Source of the DNA: Ehretia macrophylla
Lineage: Eukaryota > Streptophyta > Magnoliopsida > Boraginales > Ehretiaceae
Assembly: GCA_037974665.1 (NCBI GenBank)
Contig: CM075778.1
Location: forward strand, 14,931,001 to 14,995,000
DNA: 64,000 bases
Direction: 5' to 3'
Shown here: positions 1 to 12,959 of the stretch, piece after piece
Layout of the letters: the number at the start of each line of letters is the position of its first letter
Position numbering within the stretch: the stretch's first letter is position 1
The notes under the pieces: generated by a model
The model's database searches: none
Told to the model about the DNA's origin: nothing
Seen by the model: the letters and a program-made list of their open reading frames with translations, nothing else
Made by a program: the position numbers and the translations under genes

Positions 1-1314
1 AGGATAGGGGACTTGGACAATCCAATCATCCTAGTATTGCCAATGCACACGCCACTTGTACTTTTTGCTTATTCTAATCTCTATTAGAATAATATTATTG
101 AAACAACTTTTCAAAATCTGTAGTTTGGCCCTAATATTTCTATTAATTACGTTTTAGCCCTAAAAATTTACAAAAATACACTTTTAGCCCAAATACCAAT
201 ATAGATGACTCTTAACACTTTAAAGTCATTAACCACATTATACAAGCTACCGGCGAACTTATTCATGATGCTTATTAGTCTGTGGCTTTCTAGATTCATA
301 ATCGCATACCGATGAGAGACCTTTAAACCTCTTACTCTATTTCGGGAATATCTCCGTCATTGCCCGAAATACCCTTATGTTCATGAGTGACGCATTAGCA
401 ACAAACGTACCATGAAAATGTAAGCGATAATAAAGACTCTGTCTTTTATGAATCTATATACTGTCGAAAATTACTATGTAGTCTAATCCTTCTATTAAAT
501 CGTCCCGATCGGGAAATGACCATGAAATGGTTAAGTCCACTTCCGATTCTATTAATAGATTTAAAACGGGAAAACGAGAGATGACAACCATGGAAAAACC
601 CATTTCCATCAATCTTATACTTGCCTTGGCCAAAGACTTCCTCATTTACCGACCAAATTCAGATATCATAGGAGATCGCCTTTCACCGGAGGTTAATAGA
701 TCATATCTTGACAATTATCTGTCAGTCTATATCACAAGACTAAAATGCGAAAGGCTGTTACTTACCTTATAAAAGGCAGGTATAGTCGAGACACTATATT
801 TAACCCCTGATATATCCGACAGCCGTAATTTCTTAAGTCTGAGAATTAATTTGCATAATTCTCAACTAAATAGTAAACTATTAACTTGAAATCATGTAGT
901 TGACTATTTATTATCACAATCAATGATCCGTACCACTGACGATCACTCATATGTATATTAGTCTACATCCTATGTTGTTCTGGCAGTTTGCATACCATCA
1001 TTTATCATTAACATCACTATGTTAATCAAATGTAATAATATATGATAACCCGTACTCGATTATTATAGTCGAGGTCAAATAATCTGAAGGGCTATGAATC
1101 GATTCTTAATGTTTATCATATCGAAGAAAATCAACGAAGTATACTAATCCTCCTTTAGAATATTTTTCTTCTCCGATAAACACTAAGGACACATTCATAT
1201 CAAGGCGGAAAATATGAATATCCATCAACGTTATTGTGTATTCAAACACATATATATTCTTATTACACCCTAATTAGATCATCTAATCTATAATATTAGG
1301 GCATATCCCTGATA
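1..1314 (-). repeat. Angela-like Ty1/copia LTR, partial
   Basis: This is the 5' part of a copia LTR read on the minus strand; the rest lies left of the window. It aligns by eye with the right halves of the LTRs ending at 37879 and 47821: a shared box with TCTCTATTAGAATA near position 75, then 'cattaaccacattatacaagct', the 'atcgcc' box near 675, and a terminal block containing GGGCATATCCCT. The LTR start should read TGTTAGGGATATGCCC on the minus strand, but here it ends in a mutated ...CCCTGATA at 1314. No polypurine tract follows, so this is more likely a solo or 5' LTR than a 3' LTR. Short open frames inside it are not genes. Confidence 0.75.
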
Positions 1315-2565
<1,251 letters not shown>

Positions 2566-4003
2566 TGTAATACCCGATATAATCCGACAAACTATATCAT
2601 TGTGCATAGATTTAGGATAATTGGCTAGATAACCTAAGGGAGTAAGACAGAGTTTCCCCTATTTCTAGGCTAAACCAACCTGTATGTAGAAGAATCATCA
2701 CACAAGAACCATCATATATATACATAATTTAGTTCATTTCTAGTTCTTTAGGTAGTTCCAGTTTTCTTCCCTTGGCGAAATAGTCTATAGCATTCTAAGT
2801 TAGACTATCACAACTAAAACACTATCCTAAATATTACATGCCACTATACTAGCTGAGTCTTCCACTTCGTTACATTCTTTACAACCAACAAATATACACA
2901 AGGCTCACAGGCCTAAAAAAGAATACATAACATAGATAACCATCTGCTCAAGCTAACAACAGAAAATCAGGGTGACTCATGAGCTTCCTCCTCCACAGTC
3001 TCTAGGGGGGACTGAACCTACCTCACCTTAAAATGTTAAAAAAGGGGAGTAAGCATACATGATGCTCAGTGAGGGAGGGAAACATTAATTCGAGGAGTTT
3101 TTGAAACCATTTTGTGCTATGCAACAAGCAACTGTAAGTTAATTAACACTACGAGACAGATAAGCAGATAAACCACTAAACAATGTTCTTCAAAAAGTAT
3201 ACGAAAGTACAAGTACATAAAGATAACCACGGAAATTCAATAACAATTCGAAGTAATACTCAAGTATATGAACCAATTAACACATACAAAAGGATACGAT
3301 TTTGATTGCCCTTATTAGTCCAATTCTACAGTCTTGATCCATGAACCACGAGCCACGATAACGATGTGCCGGCATCCCAATCAACAATGGGTACTCTAGA
3401 TGTACCCAAAACCTACGACTCAACTCCCTTTGGCAATCTCCGGATCAGACGAGTGAGGGAATAAAGTATTGAGCTAGAACAACCAACCCTAGCAAGCCCG
3501 ATGCCGCCCAGAGAGGCCTATCGCATCCGCCTCGACGATAAGGTTGCGCAACCATCGATACGAGAACACGACATAGCATATTCAGATAAAAACTAATAAT
3601 TCGAAAGAACGTAAAGAGGAACAACAAAATAGGTTGTCCTCGCACGTACAGTAACAATCAATAAGCACATAAACTCAAGGCAACTAATCTAGATAACCAA
3701 TAAGCCATACATACATCCAAGTCATAATCATGTACACAAGCATTTCAATCATGTTTACTTGTATAACCACAATTACTAATTAATTCCAATCCAATTTAAC
3801 AACACTTAATTCAACATTTGCCAACTAATTCTTAACTTTCTAAAATTAACTAGGTCACCTAACATCGAGACTATTTCAAAATGCGTACTAAATAACTCAT
3901 AACCAATAGCTAACCACAGAAAACACATATACACATATAAACACTTAAAATAACACATAATTATATGCAAGTAAGTATGATGTGCTACATGCTAGGTCTG
4001 GGG
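2566..4003 (-). repeat. Tekay-like gypsy LTR fragment (LTR H)
   Basis: On the plus strand it begins TGTAATACCCGA, the inverse of a Tekay-type LTR end. It shares the order of conserved blocks with the minus-strand LTR at 60097-62522: the 'gtttcccctatttctagg' box near 2655, the acidic-frame region near 2990-3050, the CACTGAG hairpin near 3047-3073, and the block at 3360-3560 with GGCAATCTCCGGA and GGTTGCGCAACC. About 1.4 kb remains; the 5' half expected for a 2.5-kb LTR is missing, and the Athila-like element begins at its edge. Much more diverged than the LTRs at 54-62 kb. Confidence 0.6.
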
Positions 4004-5571
4004 TGATCGTTACTTAGTTGGTAAATAAAAATGTACAAATATAACCAAGTTTTAATTAACCCGCAAGCGCACAGATCATGTAGTGTAGTGTGCTATGATT
4101 GTGGAGTCGAATTACTCAAGGAAGCTTTGGGAGCTTGTTCAGTTATAATTGTTTAAAAAGTGTTTTAAAGTGAAAACGTAATAGTTTGAAAGATGGATTG
4201 ATTGTACAAGAAATATAAAATTAAAAACTAAGGTTTTGGTTTAGCTAAATACGGAAGAATATCTAGGGATCAGATATGTAAATAAGGCAATTAATGTAGG
4301 CTCGGCATCCAGATTCTTTAACTCAATGCGTAAGTTAAGCTATAAGCATTAACTTAAGTTAATTTCCTTAGTTTGATTAAAGTCTTAGTTACTACATGAT
4401 TTTATAGGTGCCGTTCTATCCGCGAGTCCGTTATATAGCAGATGTATAGATCTGTCATTGTAACTGGTGTAACTAGTCTGTTTTAACTAAAGGATTTAAC
4501 AAGACTAATGTAGAAATTATAGTACAACTAATAATTCCTTGGGATCTATGGTACAACCTATAGATTCACTATTAAAACATGGATATATGGCACAAATGTA
4601 AAGTAATTATAACATTAACTACAAGTATAATGTATGAACAACATTGCTAAATTAATACAAGCTATATATTGCATTAAAACTAAATTATCCAAATCCGAGA
4701 CCATATATTAAAAGACCATTATTTACAATATCCTACCCTATATAAGAATTCTGCTCAAACATAATAAATACGAGTTTATACAAATAAAAGAGAGTCAAGA
4801 AAGACTCTCATATTTTGACGAACGCGTATTTCTGAACTCTAGATCTGAATAGAAATTCTATAGCTATTTGGGCAGAACTTCCCCCCAAATAAGAGCTATT
4901 TTTGAACAAAGACTCAAAAATGAACATTGGGATGTCCACTGTGCAGTAGCTATTCAGGCAGAATGCCCCCGAATAAGAGCCATTAAGTAGGACTTCCTCT
5001 GTATATAGCTATTTAGGCAAAATCCTAAATAAGAACTATAAAAATAACTTGACAAAAATTGAAAATATTGGAAAAATATTCTAAAGCTCTCAAAAATTTA
5101 TGTGAAAAAATGAAGAGAAGAGGGGATAGGAGTATTTATAGGAAAACTTGGCTACTATTCACGTAACTACTATTTATATATTACTATTCACGCAGCTACT
5201 ATTTACGCATTCACTATTCACGCATTCTACACACGGTTTTACTGTTTACGCGTTGACCGTTACTATTTATGAGTTGACTGAAAAGTTGACCAATGCTATT
5301 CCAAGGTTATTCAGCGTCTTGAGTCCGTTTTTGCACTCCGTTTGGCCAAATTCATCCTCTACGGGCTTCAATTCTTGGTCAACACTTGAGTTTGTATCTT
5401 TTGCGTTCTTTTTAACTTATAATTCAGATCGTTTTGGGTATGAGTTTGTTCGCTTTTCGGGTTCTTCCTGCATTGCATCATAAGTACATTAGTGTTTGTA
5501 TTTATTCCAAAGTTAATATGCAAATGCAGTGTAAATAAAGTGGTTTAAGTGCGGAAAATACTGTCACATCA
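4004..5571 (-). repeat. 3' LTR of the Athila/Tat-type element
   Basis: The LTR runs on the minus strand from TGATGTGACAG (5571) to ...GTAACGATCA (4004), 1568 bp. Its last 400 bp on the plus strand match 17843-18200 closely, including ACACGGTTTTACTG and the terminal ...GGAAAATACTGTCA block. Near 4060 is the 'CCGCAAGCGCAC' box seen in many Athila/Tat LTRs. Repeated ACTATTCACG-like units lie at 5150-5230. The open frame at 5148-5483 has no coding support and is simply LTR. Confidence 0.85.
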
Positions 5572-5609
5572 ACATCTCCAAACCTAAATCTTACTTGTCC
5601 TCAAGCAAG
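5572..5609 (-). promoter_or_regulatory. Polypurine tract region of the Athila/Tat-type element
   Basis: Immediately upstream of the 3' LTR on the minus strand is a CTTGCTTGAGGACAAG box followed by purine-rich AGGTTTGGAGATGT abutting the LTR. This box-plus-tract arrangement is characteristic of Athila/Tat elements and would prime plus-strand DNA synthesis. It is not a perfect purine run. Confidence 0.65.
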
Positions 5610-7629
5610 ACTGTCTTTTAAAATAGATTCAACGTGAAATTTTCAGAAATTTTTACAAGTCAAAACAGGTGAATGCTATCTATCATTTCCTTTTTGTCAA
5701 AATGTTTCCGACATGAAACTTGAGAAATGTACTTCACTGCCCATAACCAATTCAATAGTTAATGGTAAACATGATAAGAGAACCTTTACATAGTTTTCAC
5801 AAATAGATACTCTTTTTGAAAATGGACTATTGATTACTTCGGAGTACATATTTAGAAATAAACTAAGCAAATTAAGTTCAATCTATTCCCAACTTTCAAG
5901 ACTTGCAAACAGATTGGACTTTGACATTCTCATATTTATTTGCAATCAAACTCTTGATCATGCCTTAACCCTTTTTACATTTGCCAGAAATATAAAAGTA
6001 CAACATATAATATCTCTATATAGTGTTCAGTTTCATTTGCTTTCTGGATATCCTATATAGTGGGTTTTAAGGCCAACAATCCCCAGCCATTATGACTGAG
6101 GTTGCGAGGTTTTAAAGGCACCTCTACGTGCCTTAGTCACCCGAGATATCCAGGCTCGAAACCTTACACTATAACACATATCCCAAATTACAATGTCTAG
6201 GACAATGGTGTTTTAGAGATTTACAACATATTTACACCACAATTATTCAACAGTAAAGGTATGTACAACTTTTTTTCTTTTTCTTGTTTTTTTTTTCTCT
6301 TTTTCTTTGTTTTTTTTTCCTTTATTCTTTTTTTTTTAGAGAGTACATACAGACAGAGTAACATAACATAACGTACAGACATGGCATAAGGGTTCAGGTT
6401 TCAATCACAAGAAGTTCTCATAACAAACATCAATATTTTCATATTCACAAACCCATCTATTGAAGAAAAGAAGAACAACTAGGTTTACTAATGAATACAG
6501 TAACCCAAAGTTTTTCTTACAGAGTTTCCTCAGAGTTTTTTTTCACAATACATAGCTAACAACGCAAGTTCTCAAATCATCTGAATCATCTTCCTTTAAA
6601 CAAGTAATGTAGCAAAATATTCTTTCTCATGAACACAAATGGTGTATTTCTTGCATATTTTGAAAAAGATTTTCATGAAATATATTCACCCCCACACCGA
6701 AACTTTGCTTGCCCTCAAGCAAATAGCAATGTAAGACAGTGAGAGTGTAATGTGCAACAAATAACATAATGACATATGCTACATCCCCAAAACTATGATT
6801 TGCTTACTCTACAGTGCAGGTTGATTAGGTATAAAGGGAAATGTAGTAAGGAAAGATATCACCTCATGTGAAGTATTTTTATGCTGATATCAAAGCTTTT
6901 CTATTAACTTTTGCCAAAAGATGTATCATTCTACAATTAAAGATTAGTAGACAAAGCATTTTATAGATTATCATCAACACAACAAAAAAATAGTTAGTTA
7001 TACTAAAAATAGTCAAACAAATATATAGGGGAGAAACCAAAAAGAAATATGGTCACGGAAAATAACTAATACATAAAGCAAATAAATAAACTACCCAGAC
7101 CATTTAGACTATTTTCTGGGGTTCTAGAGTTGATACTCCTACAAAGACTAGTTCTTCCAGAGGTTTCTGTGCTCACGACATCTAATGCTCTCCTTCGACC
7201 ACTTAAGGCCGAAGCCAGTTCCACAGGGTCAAGGTCTATTATAGTGGGGTTTTACGTCACAGACGTTACGTCTGGTGTATGCTCATACTCTTAACTACCC
7301 TATCAAGTAATATCCAACAGACCCAAACTATATTAAGCTGGTGGAGTAGCTCACACTATAAGACAGAGTTGCACAATTAAACCAACCACACATAGAAACG
7401 TACAAGACTACTAGTAGAATGACACTAATACCTCTATGAATGCTCCTCAAGGTTAAAACCAAAACTACATAAAGTTGGAGAAAGATTCACAAAGTAAATG
7501 TAAACGACAAAAATTAAACAAATATTAACACAAAAGAGTACTAGGTTGCCTTTTAGTAGCACTAAGTTTAACGTCTTCAGCTAGACTAAAGAATTGAGTT
7601 TAATGCCATCAGTCTTGGCATAATCCTTT
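5610..7629 (-). other. Non-coding 3' domain of the Athila/Tat-type element
   Basis: Two kilobases between integrase and the polypurine tract with no recognisable protein. It holds a 70-base almost pure pyrimidine tract on the plus strand (6269-6338; purine on the element's sense strand). At 6687-6722 there is a second copy of the polypurine-type motif: on the minus strand TTGCTTGAGGGCAAGC followed by a GGTGTGGGGGTG run. If an env-like ORF was once here it can no longer be read. Confidence 0.6.
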
Positions 7630-8698
7630 TTATGGATAGTAGTCAGGTTCCTGAAGTTCCACAGATTCAACTTCATGAGGAACTGCTTTTGGATCAAATG
7701 CATGTTTTAAACGCTGGCCATTGACTATAAGGATACGCCCATCAGTGGGGTGCTTAATCTTGATAGCTCCAGAAGGATATGCTTCAAACACCTCGTAGGG
7801 TCCATCCCATCTAGTTCTTAACTTGCTTGGAAAGAACTTAAGTTTCGAGTTAAACAACCAAACTTTATCAGAAGGGGATAATATTTTTCTTAGAATTGAT
7901 CTGTCATGGATTTTCTTCATTCTCTCTTTGTAGAGTTTGGCATTTTCATTAGTCATAAAATGAAGTTCTTTCAACTCGCTTAATGCCAACTTCCTACCCT
8001 CCCCTGTTTGTTGTATGTCAAAGTTCAGGGCTTTAATAGCCTAATAAGCTTTATGCTCAAGTTCAACAGGGAGGTGGCAAGCTTTTTTGTATACCAACCT
8101 ATACGGGGACATGCCAATGGGAGTTTTAAAAGCTGTATGATAGGCCCATAATGCGTCATGGAGACGACTTGACCAATCTTTGCGATCGGGCCTAACCGTT
8201 TTTTGGAGAATATATTTTATCTCTCTATTTGACACTTCCACCTGACCACTTGTTTGGGGTGATAAGGAGTTGCAATTTTGTGGCGGACAGAGTACTTCTT
8301 CAATAATGCTTCAAGTGTCCTGTGACGAAAATGCTGTACACCGTCACTTAAGAGTACACGTTGCACCCCGAATCGAGAAAATATATTCTCTTTAATGAAT
8401 TTGACCACAACTTTATGGTCATTGGTTTGGGTGGCTACTGCCTCTGCCTATTTGGACACATAGTCTACTGCCACCATAATATAAGTATACCCAAAGGATG
8501 GAGTAAAAGGACCCATGAAGTCAATACCCTATACATCAAATATTTCACATTCTAGAATGGGTGATAGAGGCATCATGTCTCTTTTTGAGATTGACCCAGC
8601 TTGTTGACATCGAGGGCACTTCCTACACATATGCTGGGCATCTCGAAATAAAGTGGGCCAAAAGAGCCCATACTGAAGGACTTTGGCAGCAGTCCTTT
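7630..8698 (-). pseudogene. Integrase remnant, Athila/Tat-type
   Basis: Three separate frames cover the integrase. 8217-8408 encodes the middle of the catalytic core (FSRFGV, an LSDG stretch, ATPYHPKQ). 8041-8241 continues after a frameshift (NREIKYIL, then [16 protein letters not shown] and [12 protein letters not shown]). 7630-7989 is the C-terminal part, with ELKELHFMTNENAKLYKERM, a DKVWLFNSKLKFFP stretch and a TRWDGPYEV motif typical of the GKLRSRWxGPF box of this group. The HHCC zinc finger and first catalytic Asp region (8409-8698) are scrambled by stops. No chromodomain follows. Non-functional; identity is clear from the motif order. Confidence 0.85.
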
Positions 8699-10543
8699 TT
8701 ATTCCAAAATGCCCACCGCAAGCTTTAGAGTGGCAATTTGGAGTATGCTCTCAAATCCATTCTCAGGTATACATCTTCTAATGACCTGATCTGTACAGAT
8801 TTTGAAAAGATAAAGATCTTCCCAAATAAAATATTTAACTTGTGCCGTAAAACGTTCATTCTCTCTCTTACCCCAATGAGGTGAAAACTCTTGGGCAGCC
8901 AAATAATTTACCAAGTGGGCATACCAAAGGGTTTGATGTAAGATAGCGAAGAGCTGCTCGTCAGGAAACGTGTCTTTGAAAGGTAGGGAATCAAATATAA
9001 GACGTGATAGGTGATTAGCGACTGAATTCTCACACCCCTTCTTATCTTTGATCTCAAGGTCAAACTCTTGAAGTAATAATAGCCAACGGATCAAACAAGG
9101 TTTAGTATCCCGTTTGATGAGTAAATAATGCAAGGAAGCATGGTCTGTAAACACTATTACTTTTGACCCAATGATATATGATCTAAATTTGTCTAGAGAA
9201 AATACTACAACTAGCAACTCATTTTTTGTGGTTAAGTGGTTCTTTTGAGTATCATCCAAGGTTTTGCTGGCGTAATAGATTACGGATGGGTGTCTACCTC
9301 GATGCTGACCCAACACAGCTCCCAATGCATAGTCAGAAGCATCACACATTCTCTCAAATAGGAGGCTATAATCAGGGGGTTGGATTATAGGGGCAGAAGA
9401 AAGCAAAGATTTAAGCTTATCAAAAGCTTTGAAGTACTCATCATCAAAATTGAAGTGAGTATCATTTGCTAAATGTTTTGAAAAAGGTCGAGTTATATGA
9501 CTGAAATCCTTGATAAAATGCTGATAAAAACTGGCATGACCAAGGAATAATCGGATATCTCACACCATTTTGGGTACAGAAAGCTTTGCTATTAACTCGA
9601 CCTTAGTTGGATCCACATGGATACCATCATGTGAAATCAAATAACCAAGAACTATTCATTGCCTAACCATAAAATAGTTTTTCTCCCAACTTAAGACTAA
9701 ATTCATTTCAACACATCGGTCTAGCACTAAGGATAGGTATGTGAGGCATTCATCGAATGTGGCTCCAAAGACTGAGAAGTCATCCTTGAAGATTTCTAGG
9801 AACTTCTCGATTATATCAGAAAAAATTGCTATTACACATCTCTAAAATGTTGCAGGTGCATTGCATAGACCAAAGGGTATGCGTCTGTATGCAAAGGTCC
9901 CATAGGGACAAATGAAAGTAGTCTTCTCCTGATCCTTAGGAAAGACTAGGATTTGATTATACCTTGAATACCTATCTAAAAAGCAATAATAGCCTTGTCC
10001 GACTACTCTATCTAAGACTTGGTCAAGGAAGGGTAAAGGGAAGTGGTCTTTTCGTGTTTTAGAGTTGAGCTTCCTATAATCAATGCAAACGCGCCACCCA
10101 GTAGTAGTGCGTGTAGAACTAAGCTATCCTTTTTCATTTGGGACCACTGTTATTCGAGATTTCTTTGGTACCACTTGTACCGGACTGACCCAGGTGCTAT
10201 CCAAGATTGGATAGATGATACCCACGTCAAGCAACTTGATGACCTCTTTGTGGACGACGTCACCAATTTTGGGGTTCAGTCTCATTTGAAATTCTCGAGA
10301 CGGAGAGACTCCTTCTTCAAGATGAATTTTATGCATGCACACAGAGGGATCAATTCCCTTCAAATTGGTTATAGCCCAACCTATTGCCTTCTTATGAGAC
10401 CTTAAGACTTCTAGGAGTTTTCCTTCATGCTCGGTAGTCAAATCTGAGGCGATAATGACTGGAAAAGTATCATCAAGGCTTAAGTAAGCATACCTTAAAT
10501 GTTGGGGGCAATACTTTGAGTTCCAAAGATGCTGGAAACTCAA
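8699..10543 (-). pseudogene. Reverse transcriptase-RNase H remnant, Athila/Tat-type
   Basis: One reading frame with four in-frame stops. Order: AIGW...LKGIDPS, then FQMRLNPK, WVSPVQVVPKKS, TGWRVCIDYRKLN, RRIPFGLCNAPATF, the catalytic box, [33 protein letters not shown] and a final [10 protein letters not shown]. Key residues are damaged: the usual FMDDF catalytic box reads FKDDF (Met to Lys) and the first-Asp box reads FLDRYS rather than FLDGYS. RNase H keeps DASDYALG and FTDHASL. The N-terminal RT linker (10473-10697) is in another frame, so a frameshift sits near 10500. RT copies genomic RNA into DNA in a cytoplasmic particle; this copy cannot do so. Confidence 0.9.
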
Positions 10544-10715
10544 TTGTGGGACTATCAGAAGCTTTATTAGGAAGAGTTGTTACTTGATCATGATTATCGA
10601 GATCAATTGAAAGAGTAGTAGAAATGACCATTTCTGGTGAAAGGTCGTAGTCATTTAAGAGCCTTTCAAGCTTTGCTATTTCTTCTTTAGGGGTCAAGAA
10701 TGAAGGAACAAATTC

Positions 10716-11200
10716 TTATATACATGAATATATGGCATCCAAATGGAAGCACTCTTCCTCCTCGCTAGTATTCATCTTATTGGCTGCATCAGCAACTCTC
10801 AACTTGGTCCTCATGTTCCCAAAGGTCAATTCTATCATACCCGTTCTATAATAGATAACAGCATCTGCGATTGCAAGGAATGGTCTGCCTAATAGAACAG
10901 GGGTGGTATTTTTGTTATCAAGACCTAAGTCCATGTCTAACATGATGAAATCAACTGGAAACAAAAATTCCCCGACCCTAACAAGAATATCCTCTACAAT
11001 CCCTCGAGGTCTCATTTCAGATCTATCAGCTAACTAAAGGGTCACATTAGTTGGTATCAGTTATCCTAGACCCAACTTTAGATACTCTGTGTGTGGGATT
11101 ATATTAACGCTAGACCCCAAATCAAGTAGGGCACTTTCTACACATTTGTCTTTGATAAAACATGGTATGGTGAAAGCTCCTGGGTCGCTCCACTTCTGAG
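10716..11200 (-). pseudogene. Retropepsin-like protease remnant, Athila/Tat-type
   Basis: The region keeps the order expected for gypsy protease: a FTIPCFI strand, the active-site box ALLDLGSSVN (family usual form ALCDLGASVN, catalytic Asp retained), an IPHTEYLKLGLG segment, then RPRGIVEDILVRVGEFLFPVDFIMLDMD and LLGRPFLAIADAVI. Two in-frame stops lie between the active site and the flap region around 11020-11060. It lies between the gag linker and RT in the normal order, and would have processed the Gag-Pol polyprotein. Confidence 0.8.
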
Positions 11201-11267
11201 GCAATCCTCTAGTGCAGATGTTACTAACCTTTTCAGTGAGTTGGACTCTTTTTGATATATAATTGGT

Positions 11268-12228
11268 TCATCTTTTTTTCACACACAAATCCTTCAGAAA
11301 TTTGGCATAGGCTGGGATTTGGTGAATGACCTCCACTAAGGGTAGATTGATCTTAATGTCTTTTAAATGTTTTAAGACTTTAAGACGCGTAGGATCCTCA
11401 ATTGGCTTAGGTCGGTTTAAGGTTATAGGAAAAAGGTGCTTGAGAAAAAGATACAAGTGTTGGCTTAACCATTGGTCGTTCATTCTTATAGGAGTCATTG
11501 TAATTACGATCCTAGATTACAGGATCCTCTACTTCCTCGGGAATACCAATACTCTTTTATTTCTTCAGATTTCAAATTTTCTTTCCACTCCCAAGGGTGG
11601 TAACAGCCTTGGTTTGTTCTTGTGCATTCTCAGTTTGGAAAATACTACACTGTTCTCGTGGATTTTCCATGGTCTGAGATGGAAGTTTACCCTCATTTCT
11701 CCTACTTAGGTTTTGGGCCAACTGCCCGATTTGGCTTTCAAGTTTAGCAATTGATTGATGCTACACTTGGACCACTTGTAGAAGTTTATCGTACTTGTCA
11801 TCAGATGATGACTGTACAGGAGGATAAGTTGAAAAATTGTTCCATTGCATTCCCTGTGGATTATCTTTCTGAACTTGATAAAAACCAGGAGGATTAGAAT
11901 TTTGAGGCCTTTGAAATTGCTACTGCTAAGAGAATCTAGGCTCAAAGTTTTCTTGGGGTGTTTGATATTGCTATTGTTGAGGAAACTGAGGCTTGAAATT
12001 TCTCTGTCTCTAAGAAAAAGCGGGATTGTCTTGCCATCCAGGGTTATACGTGTTAGAATATGGATTATAGTTCCGCGTAAACCCTTGGATGGCAAAGACT
12101 TGTTCTTGCATGAACTCGGGAAATTGAGAACCAATTGGGCAGTCTATCGTAAAATGACCTATGGCCGAGCATATGAGACATGCTTCCGAGTTTTGAGAAG
12201 ATTGTGAAGAAGTAGGCCCTAAAGACAT
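11268..12228 (-). pseudogene. Gag C-terminal part with CCHC zinc knuckle, Athila/Tat-type
   Basis: A zinc knuckle of the form CX2CX4HX4C is intact (CLICSAIGHFTIDC), followed by FMQEQVFAIQGF and the YNPYSNTYNPGW motif and a Gln-rich linker containing several stops. Nearer the protease is the conserved linker KPIEDPTRLKVLKHLKDIKI ending AKFLKDLC at 11268-11498, in which a proline-rich gag-pol spacer is usual. The knuckle would bind element RNA during packaging. Plus-strand open frames over this region are antisense shadows. Confidence 0.8.
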
Positions 12229-12959
12229 GAATTTTTCAAATTGTTATGTAAAGACATCTACTTTATTAGTCAATTGTGAAGTTGAGTTAACTCCAAATAG
12301 TGATATCATTTGTGGATTGGGGTGCTCTTACTCTCTCGCTCAATGGCAGTATTTTGAAGAAAGTCTTTAGCAATATTTTCAATCATATTCCGAGCATCAT
12401 CTGCCATCAAATTATAGAAACCCCCATTACTCATTGCATTAACCATCATCTTTTGTTAAGGCGTTAAACCTTTAAAGAAGTAATGCAATAGTTCAGCACG
12501 TTCGAATCCATGGTGAGGACATTAATTGAGAAGATCATTAAATTTCTCCCATGATTCGTGGAAAGAATCTAAATCTGACTGGGCAACGTCATGATATCTG
12601 TTCGCAGAGTAGTGGTTTTAGCCATTGGGAAAAACCTATGTAAAAATTTCTGAATAAGTTCTTCCTAAGATGAGATTGCTCATGCGTCTAAATGATTCAG
12701 CCACCATTTGGCTTGATCTTTCAATGAAAATAGGAATAGATGCAGTTGAATGTTCTCACGACTCATATTAGGGATGTGAAGCGTAGAACATGCTTCCAGG
12801 AAGTATATGATATGAGCGTGAGGGTTTTCGTTGCTTTTTCCATAGAAGGAATGATGCATTGAAATTGTCCCTGTCTTGAACTCAAAGTTGACATTGCCAA
12901 GAGCCGGTGGGGATATAGCAAACTCGGGATTATAATCACTCGGAGAAAAATGTTGACGT
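12229..12959 (-). pseudogene. Gag capsid part, interrupted, Athila/Tat-type
   Basis: Minus-strand protein matches the retrotransposon gag domain: FEFKTGTISMHH, then ENPHAHIIYFLEACSTL, IQLHLFLFSLKDQAKWWLNHLDA. After that, stops and frame changes break it to about 12229. The 5' end of gag is lost at 12959, exactly where another LTR begins; upstream codons read into that LTR are not gag. The missing N-terminus and the Athila primer-binding site were removed by the deletion that ends at 17843. Confidence 0.8.

Noticed and set aside
527..772. 81-residue open frame and its antisense partner at 454-645
   Set aside because: Falls inside a copia LTR; the homologous LTR at 36992-37219 shifts frame, so not a gene.
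5148..5483. 111-residue open frame in the Athila-like LTR, repeated at 17831-18121
   Set aside because: Lies in LTR sequence; a deletion of some 40 bp between the copies does not preserve a common product and no domain is present.
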